Source: Elusimicrobiota bacterium
Lineage (GTDB): Bacteria > Elusimicrobiota > Elusimicrobia > JACQPE01
NCBI GenBank assembly: GCA_016180815.1
Contig: JACPAN010000018.1
Coordinates: 1-51,075, forward strand
Direction: 5' to 3'
Length of the DNA: 51,075 nucleotides
A program made the position numbers and the translations under genes. The notes below the pieces were generated by a model. It did no database searches and was not told the DNA's origin. It was given only the letters and a program-made list of their open reading frames with translations. Shown here piece after piece: positions 43,067 through 51,075 of this stretch. How positions within the stretch are numbered: position 1 is the stretch's first letter; each line of letters starts with the position of its first letter.

Positions 43067-44067
43067 GAACCGTTTTTACCTCCTCTTTTTTGACCGCCTG
43101 AGCCGCCGCCTCGGCGGCCGCCGAACGGAGAAAACGGATTATTCCCGCCTTTAGCGGCGCCGGCGCGCGGAAACGCGACTTGGCGCACCAGCACTTTCTC
43201 GCCTTCGTTCATGCCGGAAACCACCTCCACGCGCTTGCCGTCGGAAACCCCCGTTTTAATGTCCCGGGTGTCGAGCCGCTTTTTTGAAGCTGAAGGCAAA
43301 AACACCCGGGTGTGACCTTTTTCGTTTTGCAGCGCTTCCGCGGGCAACAGCAAAATATTCTCTTTAACGGCGATGATGAACGTGACGTTGGCGGTCATGC
43401 CGCTTCTCATGAAATCCGGCACCCGCGCCGGCGCCACTTCAACCTCATAAACGGTCACGTTATTGACGGTTTTCGCTTCATAGGCGATATGATCCACGCG
43501 CGCGGGAATTTCCTGCTGCGGGTAAGCGTCCAGCTGCACCTTGGCCTCCTGGCCGACGCGAATGGACCCGATATCCGTTTCATCCACCTGGGCCTTGATG
43601 ATCAAACGATTGGACATGACCAGCACCGCGTCTTGGCTGGTCACGGTTTGACCCGGTTCCACGGCGCGGGCAATGACGATGCCGGATAACGGCGCAACCA
43701 GCGGGGTGGGTTTGTACAAATTTTCCCAATGAGCCAACTCTTCATCGCCTTTGGCGCGCGCCGCGTCCAACAGCGCGGCGCGCTCTGTGGAACTCATCAA
43801 AGCCAACACCTGGCCTTTCCTGACCGCTTCCCCTTCGCGGACGCGGATTTCCTCGGCCCGCCCAGCGATCGGCGGCTTGATCTCCACGCGATTTTGCGGC
43901 TGGGCCACGCCCGTGGCCAGAATCGTCACGCGTAAATCCCCGCGCTCAACCGCCACTTCGCGGAAACGCGGTTTATCATCGGCGGCTTTTTTCCATCTTA
44001 AACCGGCGACGGCCCCAAAAACCGCAAGCGCGGCGGCCGCCATCCACAATTTTTTATTTTTCAGCAT
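43063..44067 (-). CDS. macA: MacA-type periplasmic adaptor
   Basis: 334 residues. It has an N-terminal membrane anchor (LWMAAAALAVFGAVAGL), the lipoyl halves split by EIRVREGEAVRKGQVLALMS and VAPLSGIVIARAVEPGQTV, a beta-barrel region (GQEAKVQLDAYPQ) and a membrane-proximal domain. The alpha-helical hairpin between the lipoyl halves is only about 30 residues (STERAALLDAARAKGDEELA), much shorter than in MacA. The tail after residue 300 is Gly-, Arg- and Lys-rich. It couples MacB to the TolC channel gene that precedes it. Confidence 0.9.
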   Translation of the reverse strand: MLKNKKLWMAAAALAVFGAVAGLRWKKAADDKPRFREVAVERGDLRVTILATGVAQPQNRVEIKPPIAGRAEEIRVREGEAVRKGQVLALMSSTERAALLDAARAKGDEELAHWENLYKPTPLVAPLSGIVIARAVEPGQTVTSQDAVLVMSNRLIIKAQVDETDIGSIRVGQEAKVQLDAYPQQEIPARVDHIAYEAKTVNNVTVYEVEVAPARVPDFMRSGMTANVTFIIAVKENILLLPAEALQNEKGHTRVFLPSASKKRLDTRDIKTGVSDGKRVEVVSGMNEGEKVLVRQVAFPRAGAAKGGNNPFSPFGGRRGGGSGGQKRGGKNGS

Positions 44068-44068
44068 A

Positions 44069-45313
44069 TTACAGACTCCCTTTGCCCTGAACCCGGTCCC
44101 AGGCGGCTTGGGCGTTGGCCGCGTCCCTTAGAGCGGACAACCAGGACTTCTGGCTCGCAATCAAATCATTTTCGATCAAGTCCCATTCTTGAAAAGAAAT
44201 CAAGCCGCTGGTGTATTGGCTGCGCGCGATTTGGGCGCGCACGCGCGCCGCCTCCAAAAACTGTTCCTGCACCGCGGTGCGCTCGGCCGCATCCTGATAA
44301 AAAGCGAACGCGTTTTCCAGATCAAGGGCCGAGCTGTATTGCGCGCTTAAAAAATCGGCTTGGGCGCGGCGGCGCTCGGCCCGGGATGAAGCGGCCCCGA
44401 AAAAATTGCCGCCGCCCGGAAAAAACGGAAAGCTCAACGAAAGTCCGGCGGACAATCGCCTGGGTTGCTCCGGCGGCCATTGTTCCCCGGAGCGCGACAG
44501 GGAAACCGACGCATCCAAATCAGGATAAAACCGGCCGTCCGCCGCGGTCACGCCCGCTTGCGCCGAACGGACCTGGGCCTCGGCGATGCGGTAAACCGGC
44601 GTGCGCCGCACAAGCTCCATAAAATCAGGATTGCCTTGAGGCGCCTCCACGGCCCACAAGCTGCCGGTTGCGGCCACGACCTCGAAGGGACCGCGGCCCA
44701 ACACGCTTAAAAGCTCGCGCTGCGCCACGCGCAGGGCGCGTTTGGCTTGGGCCACTTCAAATTCCGCCTGTTTCCACGAGGCATTGCTGCGCAGATAAGA
44801 GCCCCGGTGCTCGCGCCCGGCCTCGTAGCGAAGTTCCACCAGGCGCGCGTTCTCCCGGCGGCGCGCCGCGATCTCCAAAGTCAACACCGTCTGTTCCTGA
44901 GCGTATAAAAGAGCGGTGAAGGCTCGACGTAATTCCAGAGTCACCCGGGCCGCGGCGTCTTCATAGCCGGCTTGCGCCGAATCCAGGGCAGCCGACGTAC
45001 GGGATCGACCGGCGTAATCACGGAATCCTGAAAATAAATTCTGCCTGGCGGATAAACTCCATCCATATTCCCGGCTTGAAACGCCCAGTCCCAAAGTGCG
45101 GTTCTCGGATGTATCGGCCCCCCCGGAAAGCTGCGGCAGAAAAGGACTCAAGGCCGCCTGGCGATCGATGCGCGCCTTAGCCAACGCCGCCCGCGCCGCC
45201 TCAAGATCAGGGTTGCCGGCCGCGGCCTCGGCAAGGCAAGCGTCCCAGCTTAAAGGCTCTCCGGCGGCAGGCGCAGCCAGCGCCAATGTGAAAAAGATCA
45301 AAAAACGGTGCAT
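44069..45313 (-). CDS. TolC family outer-membrane channel protein
   Basis: 414 residues with a signal peptide ending at APAAGEP. The sequence alternates coiled-coil repeats with Ala-rich stretches, in two similar halves (WDACLAEAAAGNPDLEAAR and FYPDLDASVSLSRSG), the TolC/OEP pattern. It forms the outer-membrane duct of the MacAB pump encoded next in the same direction, 1 base away. Its start is 12 bases after the Spy-like gene. Confidence 0.92.
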   Translation of the reverse strand: MHRFLIFFTLALAAPAAGEPLSWDACLAEAAAGNPDLEAARAALAKARIDRQAALSPFLPQLSGGADTSENRTLGLGVSSREYGWSLSARQNLFSGFRDYAGRSRTSAALDSAQAGYEDAAARVTLELRRAFTALLYAQEQTVLTLEIAARRRENARLVELRYEAGREHRGSYLRSNASWKQAEFEVAQAKRALRVAQRELLSVLGRGPFEVVAATGSLWAVEAPQGNPDFMELVRRTPVYRIAEAQVRSAQAGVTAADGRFYPDLDASVSLSRSGEQWPPEQPRRLSAGLSLSFPFFPGGGNFFGAASSRAERRRAQADFLSAQYSSALDLENAFAFYQDAAERTAVQEQFLEAARVRAQIARSQYTSGLISFQEWDLIENDLIASQKSWLSALRDAANAQAAWDRVQGKGSL

Positions 45314-45324
45314 CGCTGCCGCGG

Positions 45325-45819
45325 CTAATCCGCGTCCTTCGGACGCTCCCTCTTTTTTTCACGGCCTTCTTTATCGTGCCCGCGTTTTTTGCCTTTTTTG
45401 GCGCGCATTTTTTCGTGAAATTTTTTGCGCTGCTCCGGGGTTAAAATCTCGCTCACCGCTAAAATTCCCTCCAAACGATGATCCGCCAGTTTGCCGTCGA
45501 TGCTTTTTAGCTCGCCGTGAATGGATTGGATTTTGCCCTTATCCATCTCGGATTTTTCAAGCTCCCCCCTCAAGGCTTCCTTTTTCATGCGACGCTCTTC
45601 ATGAAGCGCTTCGGCTTTTTTCCGATGCGTTTTCCGATGCTCCTTTAGTTTTTTATCCTGCTCATCGGTCAGATTCAATTCTTTTTTCATGCGATCAAAT
45701 CTGCCTCTCCAATGTTCTTTGTTGTTACGCCCGCCATGGCCGTCCTCAGCCGACAACGGCCCTGATAGAAGCGCGGCGCACAACCCCGCGAACGCGATGG
45801 AAACGATTCTTTTGCTCAT
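45325..45819 (-). CDS. Spy/CpxP-like periplasmic protein
   Basis: 164 residues. A signal peptide ends near SGPLSAED. The mature protein is almost all charged helix with two LTxxQ motifs, LTDEQDKKLKEH and LTPEQRKKFHEKM, which define the CpxP/Spy family. The last 25 residues are a Lys- and Arg-rich tail (KKGKKRGHDKEGREKKRERP). Relatives act as periplasmic chaperones or stress sensors. Its place between an anti-sigma factor and an efflux pump suggests it senses or answers envelope stress. Confidence 0.88.
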   Translation of the reverse strand: MSKRIVSIAFAGLCAALLSGPLSAEDGHGGRNNKEHWRGRFDRMKKELNLTDEQDKKLKEHRKTHRKKAEALHEERRMKKEALRGELEKSEMDKGKIQSIHGELKSIDGKLADHRLEGILAVSEILTPEQRKKFHEKMRAKKGKKRGHDKEGREKKRERPKDAD

Positions 45820-45840
45820 GGTTCCTCCTTCTCAGGCTCC

Positions 45841-46317
45841 CTATAAAAAATACTCTTCGATGGCGGTGCCGATCGAACGATCGTCATCCTCCCCAGATGC
45901 TTCGCCCGCCACCCATTCCTCAAAATCCAAATCCGCTCCCGGCTCAATCTCGGCGCCGGCCAGGGTTTCCTCGGAAACAGGCGGTTTAGGCTCAGGTTGC
46001 GCAAAATAAAACGCAAACGCCAAAGCCGCGGCCCCGGCCAGCGCCAGTCGCGGCCGCCGACAAAGACGCGCCCACCAACCGTCCTCCTGTTTTTTTTCGA
46101 TGCGGCGCATCACGCCTTCGGCAAAATCACCCGGCGCTTCGATGTTGCGCTTGGCGAATAAAACTCCGGCCGTTCGACGCCATGAATCGAGCTCCCGGGC
46201 GCATTCACGGCAAACGGTCAAATGAGCCTCCACGGCGATTTTTTGGGAAGGATCGATTTCCCCGTCGTAATAGTCGTAAAGAAGCTTGTTTAAGGTATCG
46301 TGATCCGAACGGCTCAT
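45841..46317 (-). CDS. Anti-sigma factor with zinc-finger (zf-HC2) domain
   Basis: 158 residues from ATG 46315-46317, chosen for the GGAGG 5 bases before it. The N-terminal zf-HC2 domain holds HLTVCRECARELDSW (HxxxCxxC), the zinc-binding site that grips the sigma factor. A membrane helix (about ALAGAAALAFAFYFA) follows, then an acidic Glu-rich tail on the far side (EEYFL end). It holds the neighbouring ECF sigma factor inactive until a signal is received. The gene overlaps no neighbour; the gap to the sigma gene is 33 bases. Confidence 0.9.
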   Translation of the reverse strand: MSRSDHDTLNKLLYDYYDGEIDPSQKIAVEAHLTVCRECARELDSWRRTAGVLFAKRNIEAPGDFAEGVMRRIEKKQEDGWWARLCRRPRLALAGAAALAFAFYFAQPEPKPPVSEETLAGAEIEPGADLDFEEWVAGEASGEDDDRSIGTAIEEYFL

Positions 46318-46350
46318 TTGCGCCTCCAATTCTTTAGACGCCGGGAACGG

Positions 46351-46902
46351 TCAAAAAGTGTCGCGGGCTTTCAGCAGCGCTTGGCGGGCGCGGCGCAGGC
46401 GCGCTTTCACCGCGTCAAGCGAACAATCCAAAGTTTCGGCGATTTCTTGATAACTTAACCCCTGAGCCTCCCTGAGCGTTAGGATAATCCGATAATCTTC
46501 CGGCAACGCTGATAACAGACGCTCGATCAACTCGGCATCCTCGGCCGAACGGGCGTTGGCCACCGAATCGGACAACAGCCGTTCTATTTTTTGCGCATGG
46601 CGCTCCATCAAATGATCCAAGGACTCGGTTTTTCTCCGGCTCTTGGCTCTGAGCAAATCCCGGCAATGATTAACGCCGATGCGATACAGCCATGTGGCAA
46701 AGGAAGAATCCTCGCGAAAAGACCCAAACGCGCGATAGGCTTTAAGAAAAATTTCTTGAGCCGCGTCCTGGGCTTCGGTTTGATCGGACAATAAGGAACA
46801 ACACAGGCCGAACACATCCCCCTGATGCTTTTTGATCAGCAGGGCAAACAGCTCTTGTTGCCCCGAACGGACGCGCCGGATAATCTCGAAATCTTCGATC
46901 AT
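46351..46902 (-). CDS. ECF-type RNA polymerase sigma factor
   Basis: 183 residues from ATG 46900-46902 with a GGGGGAGGG ribosome site. Region 2 contains DAAQEIFLKAYRAFGSFRED and FATWLYRIGVNHCRD; region 4 contains LPEDYRIILTLREAQGLSYQEI and VKARLRRARQALL, the helix-turn-helix for -35 recognition. Together with the anti-sigma factor it should drive the operon that follows: Spy-like protein, TolC, MacA and MacB. The divergent galT gap (58 bases) shows no clear ECF-type AAC box. Confidence 0.95.
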   Translation of the reverse strand: MIEDFEIIRRVRSGQQELFALLIKKHQGDVFGLCCSLLSDQTEAQDAAQEIFLKAYRAFGSFREDSSFATWLYRIGVNHCRDLLRAKSRRKTESLDHLMERHAQKIERLLSDSVANARSAEDAELIERLLSALPEDYRIILTLREAQGLSYQEIAETLDCSLDAVKARLRRARQALLKARDTF

Positions 46903-46960
46903 TCCCTCCCCCAGCAAGCCCTCTATTCTATAAACCTTGAATTTTAGGCAAGATCAAATC

Positions 46961-47992
46961 ATGCCCGAGCTCAGACGCGACCCTATTTACGGGCGATGGG
47001 TGATTATCGCCACGGAACGCGCCAAGCGGCCCATGGAATTCCCGCGCGAAGACGATCCCCCGGCCAATGAGTCCGATTGCCCGTTCTGCGAAGGCCATGA
47101 AGGCAAAACGCCGCCGGAAATCATGGCCTATCGTCCATCGGGCGGCGCCAAGGACGGACCCGGCTGGTGGGTCCGCGTGGTGCCCAATAAATTTCCGGCG
47201 CTTCAAACCGAAGGCGACTTAAACCACCGGGGCGAAGGGGTTTATGACTGGATGGACGGCGTCGGCGCCCACGAAGTCATCATCGAAGGCCCGGCGCACA
47301 CCCATCAATTTCATGAACTCGAAGCCGCCAAGGCCGAGGATGTGCTGTGGTCCTACCGCGAACGCATACTGGATTTAAAAAAAGACCCGCGGATGCAGTA
47401 CATTTTGATTTTCAAAAACCACGGCAAAGCTGCGGGCGCGAGCCTAAGTCATCCTCATGCGCAATTGATCGCGCTGCCCATGGTTCCGGTTCTGGTCAAA
47501 CAGGAACTCAGCGGCGGCCGTCAGTATTATGAATTCTGCAAACGCTGCCTTTTTTGCGATCTCATCAGCCAGGAGATCAACGTCAAAACGCGCCTGATCG
47601 AAGAAAACGAGGGCTTCGTGTCCTTTGCGCCGTTCGCCGGCCGCTTCCCCTTCGAATGCTGGATTGTTCCCAAGCGCCACGAAAGCCACTATGAGAACAG
47701 CCCAAAAAATATCCTCGTCCAATGCTCGGGCATCCTGCGATCCACCCTTAAAAGAATGGACGTGGTCTTAAAAAACGCGCCGTTTAACTACATCATTCAT
47801 TCGGCTCCGCTCCGGGAAGAATCCATGGCCTCGTTCCACTGGCATATCGAAATCATCCCCAAACTCACCCAAGTGGCCGGCTTTGAATGGGGCACGGGCT
47901 GCTATATCAACCCCACACCGCCGGAGAATGCCGCCGATTACCTGCGCCGGGCCGTGGACTCCGGCGCGTCGACCGGACATGGCTCCCGTTAA
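46961..47992 (+). CDS. galT: Galactose-1-phosphate uridylyltransferase-like protein
   Basis: 343 residues from ATG 46961-46963; a TTG 24 bases earlier would give a longer form. The GalT/HIT fold is shown by DPIYGRWVIIATERAKRP, zinc Cys pair DCPFCEGHEGKTP, a second pair CKRCLFCDLI, and the catalytic GASLSHPHAQLIALP (HPHxQ). Standard GalT exchanges UMP between UDP-glucose and galactose-1-phosphate. Its neighbours here are glgA and glgC, not galactose genes, so a related ADP- or UDP-glucose phosphorylase role is possible. The start codon of glgA lies inside its end. Confidence 0.86.
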   Translation: MPELRRDPIYGRWVIIATERAKRPMEFPREDDPPANESDCPFCEGHEGKTPPEIMAYRPSGGAKDGPGWWVRVVPNKFPALQTEGDLNHRGEGVYDWMDGVGAHEVIIEGPAHTHQFHELEAAKAEDVLWSYRERILDLKKDPRMQYILIFKNHGKAAGASLSHPHAQLIALPMVPVLVKQELSGGRQYYEFCKRCLFCDLISQEINVKTRLIEENEGFVSFAPFAGRFPFECWIVPKRHESHYENSPKNILVQCSGILRSTLKRMDVVLKNAPFNYIIHSAPLREESMASFHWHIEIIPKLTQVAGFEWGTGCYINPTPPENAADYLRRAVDSGASTGHGSR

Positions 47993-49439
47993 AACGCGCT
48001 TGAAAGTCCTTCTCGCGGCCAGTGAGATGGTCCCCTATTGCAAGACCGGAGGGCTGGCCGACGTGGTCGGCGCTCTGGCCGCGTACCTGCCGCCTCATGT
48101 CGATTTAGCCGTGTTTCTGCCCAGGTACAAAGCCTTGCGGCAAAACGACACATTCGCCGCGCTTGACGACGATTTCGTCGTTCCTCTCGCCGGACAAAAA
48201 GAACGGGTCAGGCTTTTTAAAAATGCTTCCGTCTTTTTAGTCGATCATCCCCTGTTTGACCGTGAAGGGCTCTATGGAATCGGCGGGCGCGATCATCCCG
48301 ACAATGCGCGCCGCTTCACCTTGTTTTCCCGCGCGGTCCTGGAAGGGGCCAAATCGATCGGATTCAAACCCGATATCATCCACGGCCATGACTGGCAAAC
48401 CGGGCTTATTCCGGCTTATTTGAAAACGCTCTACGCCCAGGACGCTTTTTTTCACCGCACCGGCAGCCTGATCACCATTCACAATATCGCCTATCAAGGC
48501 GTTTTTCCCCAAGAAACGCTGCGCGACACGGGCCTTCCGCCCGAGGATTTTCATATGCATAAACTGGAATTTTACGGCCAAATGAACTTTCTTAAAGCGG
48601 GCTTGGTTTATGCGGATTACATTTCAACCGTCAGTCAGAACTATGCCCGCGAAATTAAAAACTCAAAAGATAAGGGAGCCGGGTTGGAAGGCGTCCTTCT
48701 GGCGCGCCGTGATGTTTTAACCGGCATTTTAAACGGCATCGACACCAATATCTGGAACCCACAAACCGATCCCTATTTGTCCGCCAATTACGATCCTGTT
48801 AAGAATATCGGCGGCGGCTTAACGATAAAAACGCAGAATAAAACCAAGCTTCAAAAAACCTTGGGCCTTAAACCTGACCCCAAGGTTTTTTTCTTGGGCA
48901 TGGTCAGCCGCCTGGACCCCCAGAAAGGCATTGATTGGGCGATTGAAGTTTTGCCCCGCTTCTTAGGCGAGGGCGCGGTTCAAGCCGTCATTTTAGGCAC
49001 GGGCGATCCCGCCTATGAAAAAGCCGCGAAGGAATTATCCCGGCGTCACGGCAAAAGCTTCAAGGCGGTTTTCGAATTCAACGATCCCCTGGCCCATCAA
49101 ATTTATGCGGCGAGCGACGGCTTTTTGATGCCGTCGCGCTTTGAACCCTGCGGCCTGGGTCAAATGATCGCCATGCGCTACGGCGCTCTGCCCATTGTCG
49201 CTCAAACCGGAGGCTTGGCGGACACGGTAACCCCGGATAAAGGTTTTCTCATGGATGATTCAACGGCCGCGGGCTTAAGCCGCGCCATCGTTCAAGCGCT
49301 CGATTGTTATCAAAAGGACCCGAGCCGATGGAAAATAATGGTCAAACAGGCCGCGCAAACTGATTTCAGCTGGGCCGCGTCCATCAAGCGCTATCTTGAG
49401 CTTTACCGGCTGGCGCAAACAAAGGTCGCGGCAAGCTAA
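47979..49439 (+). CDS. glgA: Glycogen synthase (ADP-glucose type)
   Basis: 486 residues from ATG 47979-47981, overlapping the galT end by 14 bases; a longer reading lies in galT. It opens VLLAASEMVPYCKTGGLADV, containing the KTGGLADVVG nucleotide-sugar motif. Later come IIHGHDWQTGLIPAYLKTLY, ILNGIDTNIWNP, GMVSRLDPQKGIDWA and FEPCGLGQMIAMRYGALPIV, the GT5 donor site. It extends alpha-1,4-glucan from ADP-glucose made by GlgC, encoded convergently next to it. Confidence 0.96.
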   Translation: MAPVKTRLKVLLAASEMVPYCKTGGLADVVGALAAYLPPHVDLAVFLPRYKALRQNDTFAALDDDFVVPLAGQKERVRLFKNASVFLVDHPLFDREGLYGIGGRDHPDNARRFTLFSRAVLEGAKSIGFKPDIIHGHDWQTGLIPAYLKTLYAQDAFFHRTGSLITIHNIAYQGVFPQETLRDTGLPPEDFHMHKLEFYGQMNFLKAGLVYADYISTVSQNYAREIKNSKDKGAGLEGVLLARRDVLTGILNGIDTNIWNPQTDPYLSANYDPVKNIGGGLTIKTQNKTKLQKTLGLKPDPKVFFLGMVSRLDPQKGIDWAIEVLPRFLGEGAVQAVILGTGDPAYEKAAKELSRRHGKSFKAVFEFNDPLAHQIYAASDGFLMPSRFEPCGLGQMIAMRYGALPIVAQTGGLADTVTPDKGFLMDDSTAAGLSRAIVQALDCYQKDPSRWKIMVKQAAQTDFSWAASIKRYLELYRLAQTKVAAS

Positions 49440-49457
49440 GGGTCTGCGACAGACCCT
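49439..49457. terminator. Hairpin between the convergent glgA and glgC stops
   Basis: AGGGTCTGCGACAGACCCT is a perfect stem of 8 bases with a 3-base loop. The stop codons of both genes sit at its edges. It has no T tract on either strand, so if it ends transcription it is an imperfect bidirectional terminator. It may instead protect RNA 3' ends. Confidence 0.5.
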
Positions 49458-50670
49458 AACGCCGCGCCCGAGGCAAAACCACCAGGCCGTTGGCGCCGAT
49501 AAAATAGCGTTCTCCGTCTTTTTTGGGATCGAACCCGATTTCCGATCCGTCGGGCACCACGTTAAAACGGTCCACGATCGCTTTTCTGAGGCGGACATTT
49601 TTTCCGATGGTGACATGATCCATGATCACGGATTCCTCGATTTGGGCCCCGGCCCTCACGCGCACGCCGCGGCCCAACACGCTGCGGACAATGCGGGCTC
49701 CATCGATTTGGCAGCCGTCGGCCATCAACGTATCCTCCACGCTTCCGCTAAAAAAATGACTGGCCGGGCCTTCGAAATGGGAACCTAAAATCGGCCACTG
49801 AGGATTGGCGAGATCAAGAACCGGTTTGCGTCCCAAAATATCCATATGCGCCTGCCAATAATCCTCGAGCGCGCCCACGTCGCGCCAGTACCAAGGCGCC
49901 TCATGCGCCTGAGCGCCGGGGATTCTGTTGATTTTAAAATCATAAACATAGACTTTTCGGTCGGCGATCAGCTCCGGAAAAATCGTTTTGCCGAAATCAT
50001 GGCCGCCCTGGCGGCGCTGGCCCTCTTCCAAAATGGAAATCAAGACATCCCGGTTGAAAAGATAATTGCCCATGGAAGCCAGGGCCTGATCCGGCTGGCC
50101 CGGCATGGCCTTGGGTTCACTGGATTTTTCCTCAAAACCGACGGCCCGGCCTTGCCCATCCACCTCCATGACGCCCAAACGTTTAGCCTGCTCCAACGTC
50201 ACGGGGATCCCGGCGATGGTCACATCAGCCGCTTTCTCCATATGGAAGGCGATCATCTGGCGCACGTCCATCCGGTACACATGATCCGCGCTGAACACGG
50301 CCACCAAGTCGCAGCGAAAGTCCTTGACCAAATTGATGTTTTGGGCCACGGCATCGGCCGTGCCCCGGTACCAGGTTTCCCCTTCCATCATTTGAGGCGG
50401 CACCACCGTCAAAAATTCCCGGCTGGTCAATCCCCGCGTCGGCCAGCCTACCCTCAAATGTTCGATCAACGATTGAGAGCGGTATTGAACCAACACATAA
50501 CACGCCGTGATTTTGGAATTCATCAGATTGCTCAGGGCAAAATCAACGATGCGGTATTTGCCGGCAAAAGGCACCGCGGGCTTGGAGCGCTCCTTGGTCA
50601 GAGGATACAGCCGCTCGCCCTTGCCCCCGGCCATCACAATCGCCAATACGGAAGGTTGAAGAGAAATCAT
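49456..50670 (-). CDS. glgC: Glucose-1-phosphate adenylyltransferase
   Basis: 404 residues. The N-terminus has VMAGGKGERLYPLTKERSKP, the nucleotide and regulatory site, then FAGKYRIVDFALSNLMNS. FSADHVYRMDVRQMIAFHM and MGNYLFNRDVLISIL follow, and the C-terminal left-handed beta helix begins near residue 290 (SVEDTLMADGCQIDGARI, VIMDHVTIGKNVRL). It makes ADP-glucose for GlgA. An AGGTG ribosome site precedes ATG 50668-50670. No promoter is clear in the 37 bases between the start and the tRNA terminator. Confidence 0.95.
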   Translation of the reverse strand: MISLQPSVLAIVMAGGKGERLYPLTKERSKPAVPFAGKYRIVDFALSNLMNSKITACYVLVQYRSQSLIEHLRVGWPTRGLTSREFLTVVPPQMMEGETWYRGTADAVAQNINLVKDFRCDLVAVFSADHVYRMDVRQMIAFHMEKAADVTIAGIPVTLEQAKRLGVMEVDGQGRAVGFEEKSSEPKAMPGQPDQALASMGNYLFNRDVLISILEEGQRRQGGHDFGKTIFPELIADRKVYVYDFKINRIPGAQAHEAPWYWRDVGALEDYWQAHMDILGRKPVLDLANPQWPILGSHFEGPASHFFSGSVEDTLMADGCQIDGARIVRSVLGRGVRVRAGAQIEESVIMDHVTIGKNVRLRKAIVDRFNVVPDGSEIGFDPKKDGERYFIGANGLVVLPRARR

Positions 50671-50707
50671 TGAAGCACCTAAATCATGTTAGCTTAAGGG
50701 AGGCCCG

Positions 50708-50738
50708 AAAAAAAATGACCGGCGGAAATGCCGGTCAT
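50708..50738 (-). terminator. Terminator downstream of the initiator tRNA
   Basis: The minus strand has ATGACCGGC, a 6-base loop, then GCCGGTCAT (stem 9 bases), followed by a run of eight T. It is a classic intrinsic terminator for the tRNA gene. Confidence 0.9.
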
Positions 50739-50747
50739 TCAAAAAAA

Positions 50748-50821
<74 letters not shown>

Positions 50822-50863
50822 AAGTTATTTTAGCAAATCCCTCTCGGAGAACCGGTCCAATCC

Positions 50864-51070
50864 TCAATAGAACCGGCGGAGATCGATGATTTTTATTTTT
50901 CCGCCGCCGAACAATAGATAGACGGCCAGAAGCACGACGGCCGCGCCGAAAATAATCAGCGGGATGCCGACGGCCGCGCCGATGATGGAAATGGTCAATA
51001 GGCCGCCGATCAAACAAATGGCGAGACCGATGGCGATCAGCGCCAAGCTCAGCACGGCCCTGGCCGCCAA
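50864..51070 (-). CDS. Small two-helix membrane protein
   Basis: 68 residues if ATG 51068-51070 is the start; the window ends 5 bases later, so upstream codons are possible. Two hydrophobic helices are seen, LALIAIGLAICLIGGLL and IIGAAVGIPLIIFGAAVVLL, joined by a short turn, with a small basic tail KIKIIDLRRFY. No family is recognised. It may be an inner-membrane peptide. It is unlikely to be a shadow of another frame since the composition is clearly membrane-like. Confidence 0.6.
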   Translation of the reverse strand: MAARAVLSLALIAIGLAICLIGGLLTISIIGAAVGIPLIIFGAAVVLLAVYLLFGGGKIKIIDLRRFY

Positions 51071-51075
51071 GCGGC

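Overview
The window is densely coding chromosomal DNA with no stretch over 300 bases lacking a gene; the longest gap, between metH and the small plus-strand pair, is about 180 bases and holds regulatory DNA. The organism is a bacterium with an outer membrane (TolC-type channel, Spy-like periplasmic protein, lipoprotein signals), moderately GC-rich by eye, with AGGAGG-type ribosome sites. The gene mix, including a bacterial histone and the tilS-hpt-ftsH-folP-cdaA-glmM order, would fit a lineage such as Elusimicrobiota, but that is inference and no marker here settles it.

Layout: (1) 1-8637, minus strand: a tight surface-glycan operon with several 4-base ATGA overlaps, encoding a nucleotide-sugar dehydrogenase, a methyltransferase, a polysaccharide deacetylase, a NodU-type carbamoyltransferase, a sugar epimerase/reductase, a metallophosphoesterase, a CarB-like ATP-grasp ligase, a PseG-like hydrolase and the start of a NeuB/PseI synthase. 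(2) 8749-13120: carB and carA, the carbamoyl-phosphate synthetase pair. (3) 13215-14381: a DUF4143 AAA ATPase behind a palindromic, apparently leaderless promoter. (4) 14463-17984: metH with an attenuator-like leader. (5) 18163-18839: two small plus-strand genes (DUF5674 and an unknown). (6) 18840-36656, minus strand: a long housekeeping run, read from high to low coordinates: lipoprotein FKBP, molybdenum-carrier/PhoX ORF, tilS, hpt, ftsH, folP, cdaA, glmM, a divergent pdxJ, glmS split by an intein, acpS, nnrD, thiL, an alpha/beta hydrolase and an aldolase-dehydrogenase fusion. (7) 36742-39071: two membrane transport genes. (8) 39155-40541, plus strand: a histone-fold protein and a PLP aldolase-like enzyme. 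(9) 40552-46902, minus strand: ECF sigma factor, anti-sigma factor, Spy-like protein, TolC, MacA and MacB, then a rhodanese. (10) 46961-50670: galT-like gene and glgA on plus, glgC on minus. (11) initiator tRNA-Met with a strong terminator, then a small membrane protein.

How the genes work together: regions 1 and 2 may be linked, since CarAB makes the carbamoyl phosphate a NodU-type enzyme uses. Region 6 joins amino-sugar supply (GlmS, GlmM), cyclic-di-AMP signalling (CdaA), folate, CoA-linked and vitamin cofactor steps, and membrane proteolysis (FtsH). Region 9 reads as a self-contained envelope-stress and efflux unit. Region 10 is storage-glucan synthesis. The strongest unusual features are the full-length homing-endonuclease intein in GlmS, the histone-fold protein, the in-frame joining of a cytosolic carrier domain to a secreted PhoX-like protein with its own internal ribosome site, and the metH leader with mutually exclusive hairpins.
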